64,000 nt of DNA. It comes from Streptomyces cavernicola (GTDB lineage: Bacteria; Actinomycetota; Actinomycetes; Streptomycetales; Streptomycetaceae). Made by a program: the position numbers and the translations under genes. The notes beneath the pieces are model-generated. The model searched no databases. It was given only the letters and a program-made list of their open reading frames with translations, and was not told where the DNA came from. The stretch covers positions 1 to 64,000 of the forward strand of contig NZ_JASCIQ010000024.1 in NCBI RefSeq assembly GCF_029968035.1, in the 5' to 3' direction. This document shows positions 38,348 through 47,143 of the stretch, in pieces (position 1 is the first letter of the stretch; the number at the start of each line of letters is the position of its first letter).

Positions 38348-39033
38348 GCGGCACACGCGCGGTGCACGATCCGAACTCCCCTGCGCGGGAAGGGGCTTCA
38401 GAGGTGACGGTGCGGCTCGTCGGCGAGCACGCCCTCCTCGTCGAACTCGACACCGGGGCCGCCGTGGAGGCCCTCCACGCAGCTCTGCTGCAGCGCCGCG
38501 AGACGGGCGACCTGCCTCCCGTACGGGAGATCGTGCCCGCGGCCCGCACAGTGCTCCTGGACGGCGTCGACGACCCCCGCGCGCTGGCCGCCGCCCTCCC
38601 CTCCTGGGACGTGCCCGCGGTGCCCGCACGCGCGCCGGAGACCGTCGAACTCCCCGTGCGCTACGACGGGCCCGACCTGGCGGACGTGGCGGCGCTGTGG
38701 GGCGTCGCCGTGGACGAGGTGGCCCGGATCCACGCGGAGGCCGAATTCCGGGTCGCCTTCTGCGGGTTCGCGCCCGGCTTCGGCTACCTCACGGGGCTGC
38801 CGGAGCGGTACGCGGTGCCTCGCAGGGCCACCCCCCGTACGTCGGTGCCCGCGGGGTCCGTCGCGCTGGCGGGCCCGTACACCGGGGTGTACCCGCGGTC
38901 GTCGCCGGGCGGCTGGCAGCTGATCGGCAGCACGGACGCGGTTCTGTGGGACCACGCGCGCGTGCCTGCCGCTCTGCTGTCCCCCGGCACGCGCGTGCGG
39001 TTCGTGCCGGCGGGTCCGGCGGTGCGCTCATGA
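38344..39033 (+). CDS. pxpB: 5-oxoprolinase subunit PxpB (KipI family)
   Basis: Subunit B of 5-oxoprolinase, which with PxpC forms the ATP-dependent ring-opening part. The 229 residues contain the family motif FCGFAPGFGYLTGLP near residue 140, RATPRTSVPAGSVALAGPYTGVYP and GGWQLIGST. An extra 17 residues precede the usual start; an in-frame GTG at about 38404 is an alternative start. It is coupled to both neighbours by four-base overlaps. Confidence 0.92.
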   Translation: MSGTRAVHDPNSPAREGASEVTVRLVGEHALLVELDTGAAVEALHAALLQRRETGDLPPVREIVPAARTVLLDGVDDPRALAAALPSWDVPAVPARAPETVELPVRYDGPDLADVAALWGVAVDEVARIHAEAEFRVAFCGFAPGFGYLTGLPERYAVPRRATPRTSVPAGSVALAGPYTGVYPRSSPGGWQLIGSTDAVLWDHARVPAALLSPGTRVRFVPAGPAVRS

Positions 39034-39887
39034 CGGACAGCGCCTTCGCCGTGTTCCGCTCCGGGGCCCTGACCACCGTGCAGGACCTGGGCCGCGCCGG
39101 GCACGCCCACCTCGGGGTGCCCCGCTCCGGCGCCCTCGACCAGCCGGCCGCCCGGCTCGCCAACCGCCTTGTGGGCAACGCCGATTCGGCCGCCGTCCTG
39201 GAGACCACCCTGAGCGGCTGCGCCCTGCGCCCGCGCCGCAACGTCACGGCCGCGGTGACGGGCGCGCCCTGCCCGGTCACGGTCGACGGGCGGCCGGTCG
39301 CCTGGGGAGCGCCCGTACGCGTCCCTGCGGGCGCGCTGCTCGACGTGGGGGCGGCGGTCGCGGGCGTGCGCTCGTACGTGGCCCTGGGCGGGGGCATCGC
39401 GACGGAGCCGGTGCTCGGCAGCCGCTCCACCGACCTGTTGTCGGGGCTCGGGCCCGCGCACCTGGCCGACGGTGCGGTGCTGCCGCTCGGCGCGGAAACC
39501 GGCCGCCACGCGCGCGTGGACACCGCCCCGCAACCGGCGCCGCCCGCGGAGCTCGTCCTCAGGGTGACGCTCGGCCCGCGCGCCGACTGGTGCACACCGC
39601 AGTCGCTGAAAACCCTCACCACGCGCGCGTACCGGGTCTCCCCCGCGAGCAACCGCATCGGGCTGCGCACCGAGGGCCCCGCACTGGAGCGGGCGATCAC
39701 AGGTGAACTCCCCAGCGAGGGCCTGGTGTCGGGCGCGGTCCAGGTCCCGCCGGACGGCCGCCCCGTGGTGTTCCTCGCGGACCACCCGACGACGGGCGGC
39801 TACCCCGTCGTGGCGGTGGTGCGGGAGGCGGACCTGTGGGCGGCCGCGCAGGCGGTACCGGGGACTCCGTTGCGATTCGTGCTCTAG
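39030..39887 (+). CDS. pxpC: 5-oxoprolinase subunit PxpC (KipA family)
   Basis: Subunit C of 5-oxoprolinase. The family pattern TTVQDLGRAGHAHLGVPRSGALD opens the protein, with GGGIATEPVLGSRSTDL in the middle and NRIGLRTEGPAL, SEGLVSGAVQVPPDGRPVVFLADHPTTGGYPVVA near the end. The 285 residues are typical. It ends the operon; a 4 x 17-base tandem repeat begins immediately after its stop codon and runs into the convergent surE-like gene. Confidence 0.92.
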   Translation: MTDSAFAVFRSGALTTVQDLGRAGHAHLGVPRSGALDQPAARLANRLVGNADSAAVLETTLSGCALRPRRNVTAAVTGAPCPVTVDGRPVAWGAPVRVPAGALLDVGAAVAGVRSYVALGGGIATEPVLGSRSTDLLSGLGPAHLADGAVLPLGAETGRHARVDTAPQPAPPAELVLRVTLGPRADWCTPQSLKTLTTRAYRVSPASNRIGLRTEGPALERAITGELPSEGLVSGAVQVPPDGRPVVFLADHPTTGGYPVVAVVREADLWAAAQAVPGTPLRFVL

Positions 39888-39955
39888 AACAGACCACCGG
39901 CTGGAGCAGACCACCGGCCAGAACCGACCACCGGCCAGAACCGACCACTGGCTAG
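39888..39955. repeat. Four tandem copies of a 17-base unit between pxpC and surE
   Basis: Units at 39888-39904, 39905-39921, 39922-39938 and 39939-39955 share the core GACCACCGGC, with a few point differences (the last reads CACTGGCTAG). The last unit contains the stop codon of the surE-like gene on the minus strand. It is a small minisatellite, good for strain typing, with a possible end-of-transcript role. Confidence 0.9.
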
Positions 39956-40974
39956 AGCAGGCCGCCTGCCCAGCGCACTGTGCTCGCGTCCACGTCGCGG
40001 TCGGCCTCGAAGGGGTGCACGGCGGCGTAGCCGTCCTGCACCGCGCGGGTGTCGGTGCCCTCAGCCGCCTGCTGGCCTGTGGGGGCCAGGCCGATCTCGT
40101 ACGTGCCGGCCTTGTCCGCCCCCGCATCGCCCGACTTGTAGTCGAAGTCGATCCAGCTGCCGGTGTCCAGGGTGGTGACCTTGCTGCCCTTGGGCGGCAG
40201 CACGGAGCCGGGCTTGCCGGTCGCGGGGTCGACGGGCCCCGGGCGCACGGGCAGGTTGACGTTGAGGCCCGCGCCCTTCGGCATCAGCGGACCGTCGCCC
40301 GCGCGGTTCTGGACCTTCGCGACCAGGTCGACGACGTACTGCGCGGACTGCTCGCCCGCGAGCTCGCCGCCCTCCGCCCAGCCCTTCGGCTCGTCCTGGC
40401 TGACGGCGATCGACGGAACGCCGAACTCCAGGGCGGCCGAGGCGGCGTTGAACGTGCCCGAGTGGGCGACGGCCTGACCGAGGTTGTTGCCGGGGTTGAT
40501 GCCGGAGACGACCAGGTCGGGCTTCTTGTCGGCGAAGATCTCGTCCATGCCGAAGTAGACGCTGTCCGACGGCGACCCGGGGGTCACCGTGTACACGTCC
40601 TTCTCCGGGTTGGCGACGGTCAGCTTGTTCGGCGGCAGCGAGATCCGGCCACCCTGACCGGTCTGGTTGGTGCCCGCGGCCACCACGGTCACGTGGTGGC
40701 CCTCCTTCCGAAGCGCGTCGCGCAGGGCGACGATCAGCGGCGTCTCGGAGCCGCCCTCGCCGATCCAGCCGTCGTCGTTGGTCAGCAGGATGTCCAACGG
40801 TCGGCCCTCGGCGGCCTGGGCGGCAGCGGCCCGCTCGGTGACGCCGCGAGTGGCGCTCTCGGGCGAGGCCGAGGCGGTGGCGGAAGCAGTGGCGGCGATT
40901 CCGACACCAGTCGTACCGAGCACAGCGGCAGCAAGGGATATGGCGAAAAGTCGTCTGTTCACGTCGGCGTACAT
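39952..40974 (-). CDS. surE: Exported SurE-like 5'/3'-nucleotidase
   Basis: Metal-dependent phosphatase releasing phosphate from nucleoside monophosphates. The SurE active-site motif ILLTNDDGW (metal-binding Asp-Asp) sits near residue 60, with VVSGINPGNNLG and the HSGTFNAASAAL region intact. Unlike classical cytoplasmic SurE it has a signal peptide (about 1-35, RRLFAISLAAAVLGTTGVGIAATASATASA), so it is secreted and may scavenge phosphate. The start is ATG at 40974 or GTG at 40962; neither has a ribosome site. It is convergent with pxpC. Confidence 0.85.
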   Translation of the reverse strand: MYADVNRRLFAISLAAAVLGTTGVGIAATASATASASPESATRGVTERAAAAQAAEGRPLDILLTNDDGWIGEGGSETPLIVALRDALRKEGHHVTVVAAGTNQTGQGGRISLPPNKLTVANPEKDVYTVTPGSPSDSVYFGMDEIFADKKPDLVVSGINPGNNLGQAVAHSGTFNAASAALEFGVPSIAVSQDEPKGWAEGGELAGEQSAQYVVDLVAKVQNRAGDGPLMPKGAGLNVNLPVRPGPVDPATGKPGSVLPPKGSKVTTLDTGSWIDFDYKSGDAGADKAGTYEIGLAPTGQQAAEGTDTRAVQDGYAAVHPFEADRDVDASTVRWAGGLL

Positions 40975-40993
40975 ACGGGCGCAATCGCGGCAG

Positions 40994-41980
40994 TCAGGCC
41001 CCTTTCCGGCATACGTGAAGCGACCCGGAGTTGAACATTCCGTTCCCCACGCCCGCTCCAGCTTCCACCCCCGCCGAGGCCACCCCCACCGAGGCCAGCG
41101 CAGCCGAAGCCGCCGTCGAAGCCCGCAGGTCGAGGCGTGCCGCCGTGCCGCGCAGGCCGTGCCGTACCTCGTCGGCGGCGAGCGCGGCCAGCTGCGGGAG
41201 CAGGTCCGTGCAGCGGCGCAGCACCCAGCCCGTACCGGCCGTGGCCAGCCAGGCGAGGGAGGCCGTGCGCGACGGCGGCGGCCGCTCCGCCTCCGGCGAG
41301 GGCGCGGGCCCCACCTCCCGCCCTGCAAGGGCTAGTTGGGCGTGGAACCGTACGGCGAGCGCACGGTGCCCGGCCTCGCCGGGGTGCAGCCGGTCCGCGC
41401 TCCACATCGCCCGGTCGGCGATCCACGCCCCGTCGGCCGCGTGCACGTGGACCGCCCCGTACCGCTCGGACAGCGCGTGCACGACGGTGTTGACGGCGCG
41501 CTGGCGACGGGCCAGCGGGCGGGCCACGGCACCCGGCAGGCCGAGCAGCGCGCCCGGGTCCGGCAGGCAGGCGGTGAGCAGCACGGCGCCGCGCTCCGCG
41601 AACGCCCTGTAGACCCGGTCGAGGCGGGCGGCGACCCGGTGGATGTCGAAGGTGCAGCGCAGGGTGTCGTTGACGCCCACGACGACGGAGACGAGGTCGG
41701 GCCCGAAGGCGAGGGCCTGCGGGGTCTGGTGCCGCCACACGTCCCGGGTCTGGGCGCCGCTCACCGCGAAGTTGCCGAATTCCACCGGCACTTCAGGGGG
41801 CGCGAGGCCCTCCGCGAGCAGCGCCGCCCAGCCGCGCCGGCCCTCGCCGTCCGCGGCCGGATCGCCCACGCCCTCGGTGAGGGAGTCCCCGAGCGCCGCA
41901 AACCGGACCGCGCCGCCCCCGCTCACAGCACGCCCTCCGTTCCCATCCCCGTTCCCAGCGCCTTTCCCGATGCCGCTCAC
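40994..41980 (-). CDS. SGNH/GDSL-type hydrolase
   Basis: Predicted esterase/lipase-fold hydrolase. Block I FAALGDSLTEG (nucleophile serine), block II NFAVSGAQ, block III VVGVNDT and block V SADRLHPGEAGH (Asp and His) are all present. The 328 residues include a low-complexity Gly/Asn start and a C-terminal Ala-rich tail. It has no signal peptide, so it probably acts in the cytoplasm, perhaps on the product of the two upstream glycosyltransferases. The GTG at 41980 overlaps the stop of the preceding gene, behind GAGGGG, so it is the last gene of a three-gene operon. Confidence 0.85.
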   Translation of the reverse strand: MSGIGKGAGNGDGNGGRAVSGGGAVRFAALGDSLTEGVGDPAADGEGRRGWAALLAEGLAPPEVPVEFGNFAVSGAQTRDVWRHQTPQALAFGPDLVSVVVGVNDTLRCTFDIHRVAARLDRVYRAFAERGAVLLTACLPDPGALLGLPGAVARPLARRQRAVNTVVHALSERYGAVHVHAADGAWIADRAMWSADRLHPGEAGHRALAVRFHAQLALAGREVGPAPSPEAERPPPSRTASLAWLATAGTGWVLRRCTDLLPQLAALAADEVRHGLRGTAARLDLRASTAASAALASVGVASAGVEAGAGVGNGMFNSGSLHVCRKGA

Positions 41981-43233
41981 ACCGCACCCCTCGCCCCGAC
42001 CCGCACGTCCGCGGACACCTCGGCCGCCGGCCACTCCCGACCGTCCGGTACACGCGCCACCGCCGGGGCGTCGTGCGCCGCCAGGAAGGCCGCCACCGAC
42101 CGGTCCCAGCCGAAAACCTCCGCACGCGCGCGTGCGGCCCGGCGACGCTCCCCCTCGGGCCGGTCGAGCAGCGCCTGCACGGCGTCGGCGAACCCCGCGC
42201 CTCCGAGCGCGGCGGCCCCCGCCTCGGCCGAACCCCCACCGGAGCCCGCGCCGTCGGCCCCGTCCACCCCGACGACCTCCACCCCCACGACCTCCGGCAG
42301 CGCCGACACCGCGCTGACCACCACCGGAGTCCCGCACGCCAGCGCCTCGAGGGCCGCGAGGCCGAAGGTCTCCGCGGGCCCCGGCGCCAGGCACACGTCG
42401 GCCGTGGCCTGCAGCGCGGCGAGCTCCGCGCGGTCGGCGACATGCCCCAGGAAGGTCACGGGCAACGCACGCGCGTGCGCCCGTCGTTCGAGGCGCCCGC
42501 GCAGCGGCCCGTCCCCGGCCACCACGAGCCGCGCCCGCACCCCGCGCTCCCCCAGCTCCTCCAGGCAGTCGAGCGCGACCCCCGGCCGCTTCTCCACCGA
42601 GAGCCGCGAGCACAGGACGAGCAAAACCTCCTCCACGCGCGCGTGCCGCTCCCGTACGCCCGCGTCCCACAGCTGCGGCCGGCAGCGCGCGAGGTCGACG
42701 CCGAGGGGTGCCCGTACGACATTGCGGGCGCCGATGCGCCGGAACTCCCGCTCGGCCCACGCGGTGGTGCACACCACGCGCGCGTAGGCGTGTGCCGTAC
42801 GGGAGTTGAGGGAGTCGGCGATGCGCCGTGCCGGGGCCGCGGGAACGCCCCAGGTGCGCAGGACGCCGTCGGCGGTCTCGTGGGAGACCATCACGGCGGG
42901 CACCCGCGCCCGCCGCGCCCACTCGCCGGTCCAGCGCAGCGTGGTGCGGTCGGACACCTCTATGCGGTCAGGCGCGAGGTCGTCGAGCAGCCGCCGAAGG
43001 CGGGCCCGGTCGGCGAGCACCCGGTAGCCCCCGCTGCCCGGAAGGACCGGTCCGGGCAGGGTGACGACGAGGCCCTGCCCCGTCTCCCGCTCCTCGTGCC
43101 GCTCCCCCGGCACGACGAGCACGGGCTCGTGCCCGGCGGCCAGGTACCCGGCGCCCAACTCCCGCAGCGCGGTGCGCAGTCCACCGGACCCGGGAGTGAC
43201 GAAGTTCGCAAGCCGCACGATGCGCAGACTCAT
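41977..43233 (-). CDS. Glycosyltransferase family 4 protein
   Basis: GT-B fold transferase using a nucleotide-sugar donor. The 418 residues start LRIVRLANFVTPGSGGLRTALRELGAGY and carry the GT4 signature RLSVEKRPGVALDCL, the donor loop VVAGDGPLR and the E-x7-E region GPAETFGLAALEALACGTPVVVS. A Gly/Ala-rich insertion (about 335-360) is unusual. It overlaps the SGNH gene (GTGA) and the upstream GT gene (ATGA) by four bases each, so the three are made together. The substrate is unknown, possibly a glycolipid. Confidence 0.88.
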   Translation of the reverse strand: MSLRIVRLANFVTPGSGGLRTALRELGAGYLAAGHEPVLVVPGERHEERETGQGLVVTLPGPVLPGSGGYRVLADRARLRRLLDDLAPDRIEVSDRTTLRWTGEWARRARVPAVMVSHETADGVLRTWGVPAAPARRIADSLNSRTAHAYARVVCTTAWAEREFRRIGARNVVRAPLGVDLARCRPQLWDAGVRERHARVEEVLLVLCSRLSVEKRPGVALDCLEELGERGVRARLVVAGDGPLRGRLERRAHARALPVTFLGHVADRAELAALQATADVCLAPGPAETFGLAALEALACGTPVVVSAVSALPEVVGVEVVGVDGADGAGSGGGSAEAGAAALGGAGFADAVQALLDRPEGERRRAARARAEVFGWDRSVAAFLAAHDAPAVARVPDGREWPAAEVSADVRVGARGAV

Positions 43234-44390
43234 GCCGCGCCCCTCTCTCGCCGCAGCTCTCCCCGGAGCACGGGAGCACCCGCCGTACGCCCGTCGAGCA
43301 CGGCCCCGTAGTGGTCGATGAGCCGGTCCCCGACCGCCTCCCAGGTGCGCCCCTCGACGGCGGCGCGCCCGGCCCTGCCGTACGCCGCGCGCAGCGCCGG
43401 GTCGGCCGTCAGGGCCCACACCGCGTCGCGCACGGCGGCCGCGTCGTCCGGCGGTACGAGGAGCCCGGTGCTGCCGGGCTGCACCAGGTCGAGCGGCCCA
43501 CCGGCGGCGGGCGCGACGACGGGCACGCCGCTGGCCATGGCCTCCTGGACGGTCTGGCAGAACGTTTCGTACGGCCCGGTGTGCACGAAGAGGTCCAACG
43601 AGGCGAAGATCCGGGCGAGTTCGTCGCCGGTGCGGCGGCCGAGGAACACCGCGCCGGGCAGGGCGGCGCGCAGCGCGGGCTCGCTCGGCCCGTCCCCGAC
43701 GACGACCACGCGGACCCCGGCGAGGCCGCAGACCCCGGCGAGCAGGTCCACGCGCTTCTCGGGCGCGAGCCGCCCCACGTACCCGACGATCAGCTCGCCG
43801 TCCGGCGCGAGCCTGCGGCGCAGCGTCGGGTCGGCGTGTGCGGGCCGGAAGCGCGCGGTGTCCACGCCGCGCGGCCACAGGTGTACGCGCGGGACGCCGT
43901 GCCGGGTCAGCTCGTCGCGGGCCGCGGTGGACGGGGCGAGGGTGCGGTCGGCGGCGCGGTGCACCGTACGGATGCGCCGCCAGGCCGTGGCCTCGCCGGC
44001 GCCGACGTACATCCGGGCGTACCCGGCGAGGTCGGTCTGGTAGACGGCGACGGCGGGGACGCCGAGCCGGGCGGCGGCCGCCATGCCGCGCGCGCCGAGC
44101 ACGAACGGACTGGCCAGATGGACGAGTTGGGCCCGATGGGCGGCGAGTGCGGCGGCGACGCGGCGGCTCGGCAGCGCCACTCGCACCTGCGGATAGCCGG
44201 GCAGCGGCAGCGAGCGGATGCGAAGCACCGGACAGGGCCCGTCGGCATCGGGCGGCGCGCCGGGCGCGGCGGGGGCGACGACGAGCGGCTCGTGGCCGCG
44301 TCGCAGCAGATGGCGGACGGTCTGCGCGGTGCAGTGGGCCACGCCGTTGACGTCGGGAGGGAAGGACTCGGTGACGATGACTACACGCAT
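43230..44390 (-). CDS. Glycosyltransferase family 4, alpha-mannosyltransferase-like (MgtA/PimB type)
   Basis: The 386 residues begin MRVVIVTESFPPDVNGVAHCTAQTVRHL, the start seen in GDP-mannose-dependent alpha-mannosyltransferases of actinobacteria. Donor motifs GYVGRLAPEKRVDLL, VVVGDGPSE and VHTGPYETFCQTVQEAMASGVPVVAPAAGGPLDLV are intact. It leads the operon with the second GT4 and the SGNH hydrolase, so the unit probably makes and edits a mannosylated glycolipid. It is preceded by a terminator hairpin. Confidence 0.88.
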   Translation of the reverse strand: MRVVIVTESFPPDVNGVAHCTAQTVRHLLRRGHEPLVVAPAAPGAPPDADGPCPVLRIRSLPLPGYPQVRVALPSRRVAAALAAHRAQLVHLASPFVLGARGMAAAARLGVPAVAVYQTDLAGYARMYVGAGEATAWRRIRTVHRAADRTLAPSTAARDELTRHGVPRVHLWPRGVDTARFRPAHADPTLRRRLAPDGELIVGYVGRLAPEKRVDLLAGVCGLAGVRVVVVGDGPSEPALRAALPGAVFLGRRTGDELARIFASLDLFVHTGPYETFCQTVQEAMASGVPVVAPAAGGPLDLVQPGSTGLLVPPDDAAAVRDAVWALTADPALRAAYGRAGRAAVEGRTWEAVGDRLIDHYGAVLDGRTAGAPVLRGELRRERGAA

Positions 44391-44465
44391 ACCGGTGTTG
44401 TCGTCGCCCGCGGCGTGGCCGCGTCGACATGGATCTTTCCGCCCGCGGAACGTCCCATGAGCGTT

Positions 44466-44486
44466 CCGGGCCCTTGCAGGGCCCGG
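44466..44486. terminator. Terminator hairpin between the HEAT-repeat and glycosyltransferase genes
   Basis: CCGGGCCC (44466-44473), five-base loop, GGGCCCGG (44479-44486), lying after the stop of the HEAT-repeat gene on the minus strand. Confidence 0.7.
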
Positions 44487-44522
44487 CAGTCGTCGCCCAG
44501 GGGTCCGGCCCCTGAACTCCGG

Positions 44523-45944
44523 TCAGACGGCGGAGGCGTCGGGCCCGATCCGGCTGCGTACGGCCGTCTGGACCTCGTCCTCCTCGGCCGGGTCGGCGGC
44601 GAGTCTGCGGAGCTGGTCGACGACGCGGGAGTCACCGGTCTCGGCGGTGCGCGCGGCGACCTCGCGGGTGGACTCCTCGCAGTCCCAGAGGCACTCGACG
44701 GCGAAGCCCGCGGCGTACGTCGGGTCGGTGGCGGCGAGGGCGCGGGCGGCCCGGCCGCGCAGATGCGACGAGGCCGTCTCGCGGTAGACGTGGCGCAACA
44801 CGGGGGCGGCGCAGGCGATGCCGAGCCGTCCGGCGCCGTCGACGAGGGTCCAGAGCGTGCAGGCGTCGGGGCCCTCGGAGCGCACGGCCTCGCGCAGCGC
44901 GCCGAGCACCAGGTCGGCGTCGGCCGCGCCGCCTCTGCAGGCGAGGACGCGGCCGGCGGCGGCGCCGAGCTCGTCGGCCCGGCCGGCCCAGGCGCGGGCC
45001 TGGCGCAGGGCGTCGTCGCCGCGCATCCGCTCGAAGGCGTCGACGGCGGCTTCGACGACGGTCCGCGAGCCGTCGCCCACGGCGGCGGCGATCAGGTCGA
45101 GCACGCGCGGGTCCTGGGCGTCGGCGAGGTAGCGCAGGGAGGTGCTGCGGGCGCCGTCGCTGCCGGCCCGTGCGGCGAGGAGGATCTCGTCCCGGTCCTC
45201 GGGCCCGGCGACGGCGCTGAGGCAGCGGGCGGCGGACACATGCAGTCCGGCGCCGCGGCCGATGGCCTCGTCGGCCCAGTCGAAGACGGCTCGTACGCTC
45301 CAACCGGGGCGTGGGCCCGAGGAGTTGAGCTGCCGCTGCCACTGGGCGAAGGAGCCCTGCTCCTGGGCGGCGCGCACCCGTTCGGCGAGGTCGGCGCGGG
45401 TGCCGTCCTCGGTCCAGAGCCGCCAGGGCCGGGGCTCGAAGGCGTCGCGCACGGCGGCGGCGAGTTCGGCCTCGCCCTCGGGGGTGCGCGGGAAGCGGGC
45501 GAGGACGGGTTCGGCGAGGGCGCGCAGGGCGTCGTCGTCGTCGCGCACGGCCAGCTCGTCCAGGGCCCAGGTCCAGTTGCTGCCGGAGGCCGCGTACCGC
45601 CGCAGGAGCTGCAGCGCGTCCTGCCTGCCGTACGAGGCGAGGTGGCCGAGGACCGCGAGGGCGAGGCCCGTGCGGGTCTCGTCGGTGTCCAGGACGTCCG
45701 CCGCGCTGAAGAGGTGCCGCTCGATGCCGTCCAGCTCGCCGTGCAGGTCGAGGTAGAGACGGGCGTAGTACAGGGAGCGGTTCTCGACCTGCCAGTCGTG
45801 CCGCGGGTCGCTCAGGACGCAACTGTCGAGAGCCGCGAGGGCCTCGGAGCGGGGTGCCGTGAGCGCGTGCAGCGTGCCGTCGCCGCGGCCCCGCTGGAGC
45901 AGGCCGAGCAGAGTGCCACTGGGCGCTATGACCGTGTCGAACAT
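44523..45944 (-). CDS. HEAT-repeat-like helical protein, conserved hypothetical
   Basis: The 473 residues form consecutive 30-40-residue helical hairpins (ALAVLGHLASYGRQDALQLLRRYA, RSTSLRYLADAQDPRVLDLIAAAVGDGSRTVVEAAVDAFERM, RGRAARALAATDPTYAAGFAVECL), an alpha-solenoid scaffold. No catalytic motif or membrane segment is seen. ATG at 45944 follows GAGG. It lies 46 bases after a tiny Cys-rich ORF on the same strand that could control it. Partner and role are unknown. Confidence 0.78.
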   Translation of the reverse strand: MFDTVIAPSGTLLGLLQRGRGDGTLHALTAPRSEALAALDSCVLSDPRHDWQVENRSLYYARLYLDLHGELDGIERHLFSAADVLDTDETRTGLALAVLGHLASYGRQDALQLLRRYAASGSNWTWALDELAVRDDDDALRALAEPVLARFPRTPEGEAELAAAVRDAFEPRPWRLWTEDGTRADLAERVRAAQEQGSFAQWQRQLNSSGPRPGWSVRAVFDWADEAIGRGAGLHVSAARCLSAVAGPEDRDEILLAARAGSDGARSTSLRYLADAQDPRVLDLIAAAVGDGSRTVVEAAVDAFERMRGDDALRQARAWAGRADELGAAAGRVLACRGGAADADLVLGALREAVRSEGPDACTLWTLVDGAGRLGIACAAPVLRHVYRETASSHLRGRAARALAATDPTYAAGFAVECLWDCEESTREVAARTAETGDSRVVDQLRRLAADPAEEDEVQTAVRSRIGPDASAV

Positions 45945-45990
45945 GGAAAAAGCCTCACATCAAGCTGTCGACGCAACAGGGGATCGCGCA

Positions 45991-46050
45991 TTACCTGCCG
46001 GCGCAACAACACGTGCGGCTGCCCGTCGTCTCTTGCTTGTCGTAGACCAT
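45991..46050 (-). CDS. 19-residue Cys-rich peptide, possible leader/attenuator uORF
   Basis: The ATG at 46050 follows AGAGGCAGAGGAAA, one of the best ribosome sites in the window. The peptide is MVYDKQETTGSRTCCCAGR, with three consecutive Cys codons six codons before the stop. It ends 46 bases before the HEAT-repeat gene. It could be a cysteine-sensing leader peptide, a RiPP-type or metal-binding peptide, or chance. Known actinobacterial Cys attenuators also end in Cys runs, but their sequence differs. There is no homology evidence. Confidence 0.45.
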   Translation of the reverse strand: MVYDKQETTGSRTCCCAGR

Positions 46051-46229
46051 TTTCCTCTGCCTCTCGTCGTGGCCCGGGTATGGGCCGTCACGGCCCGCGT
46101 GCTGCAGCGTCTGCCCAGCAGTCGTGTCCGTGAACCACGACGTCATGATGGACCAGCGGCTTCGGCGGCCGCGACCAGATTTCCGGCTGCTCGCGGACCG
46201 CCCCCGTCACCTCGCGGTGACGTGCCGGG

Positions 46230-46622
46230 TCACTGCGCGTCGAAGAGCTCGAGCAGTTCCGCCTTGCCGAACATCCGCGCCGTGTCCACGGCGGACGGGG
46301 TCCCCGCGGACGGGTCGGCGCCGCCTTCGAGGAGGGCCTTGATCACCTCGTCCTCGCCCTTGAAGACCGCGCCGGCGAGCGGGGTCTGGCCGCGGTCGTT
46401 GACCCGGCCCGCGTCGGCGCCGCGCGTGAGGAGGGCACGGACCGCGTCGGCGTGCCCGTGGTAGGCGGCGAGCATCACGAGGGAGTCGCCGCGGTCGTTG
46501 GTGAGGTTCACCGGGACGCCGGCGTCGACGTAGGCGGCGAGCGCCTCCGTCTCGCCCTGCCGCGCGAGATCGAAGATCTTCGTGGCGAGCTCCACGACCT
46601 CCGGATCGGGGGCTTCAGTCAT
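46230..46622 (-). CDS. Ankyrin-repeat protein, 130 residues
   Basis: Three to four ankyrin repeats span nearly the whole protein: GETEALAAYVDAGVPVNLTNDRGDSLVMLAAYHGHADAVRALLTRGADAGRVNDRGQTPLAGAVFKGEDEVIKALLEGGADPS. This is a small protein-binding scaffold with no enzyme motif and no export signal. I chose 46622 (MTEAPDPEVVEL). It is upstream of the Cys-rich ORF and the HEAT-repeat gene on the same strand; the 180-base gap leaves co-transcription open. Confidence 0.85.
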   Translation of the reverse strand: MTEAPDPEVVELATKIFDLARQGETEALAAYVDAGVPVNLTNDRGDSLVMLAAYHGHADAVRALLTRGADAGRVNDRGQTPLAGAVFKGEDEVIKALLEGGADPSAGTPSAVDTARMFGKAELLELFDAQ

Positions 46623-46908
46623 CGGCAGGACCGCCTTTCGCAGTGAGCAGTGGGTCGGCCGCGAGGTGGGCCGTACGAGTGAATCGCCAGCGTACTGCCC
46701 CTGTCGGCACATGACCGCGCGTGTCCGAGGCGAAGATCACCGCGGCTCCGGCGGGTCGGCCGGGGACGCCCGAGCGGCTCAGAACACAGAGCCAGATTGG
46801 GGAAATCGGCGAAATTTCATCCGTTTGCAGCTTTTGTCGTATGGATACATGCTGTGAGCCTGGAAGAACTCATGGTGACTGTCCCCACATCAACCAGGAG
46901 AAACCGTC

Positions 46909-47103
46909 ATGATCCTGTCTATCTCGGGCGTAGTGCTGCTCGGCATCATCGTCTTTCTGTTCTTCCGCAAGGACGGACTGAAGGCGTCCCACGCTCTGGT
47001 CTGCGCCCTGTTCGGCTTCTACCTCGCGGGCACCGCCATCGCCCCGAGCATCAAGGCCGGCGGCCAGAGCCTGGCCAGCCTGCTCGGCGGGATCAAGTTC
47101 TGA
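46909..47103 (+). CDS. smeA: Small sporulation membrane protein SmeA
   Basis: In S. coelicolor SmeA is a small membrane protein that targets SffA to sporulation septa. The 64 residues start with one membrane helix (ILSISGVVLLGIIVFLFF), have a KDG linker and a second hydrophobic helix (HALVCALFGFYLAGTAI), and end in SLLGGIKF. ATG follows AGGAGA. It is 40 bases before sffA, and the pairing plus size supports the name. A lone GTGTC (WhiA-like half-site) at 46721 is too far away to weigh. Confidence 0.82.
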   Translation: MILSISGVVLLGIIVFLFFRKDGLKASHALVCALFGFYLAGTAIAPSIKAGGQSLASLLGGIKF

Positions 47104-47143
47104 CCTTCCGGCCCACCCCGCGCGACAACTCCAGGAGACCGAC

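Noticed and set aside
46721..46725. GTGTC as a WhiA site for smeA
   Set aside because: A single five-base match 180 bases away is expected by chance.
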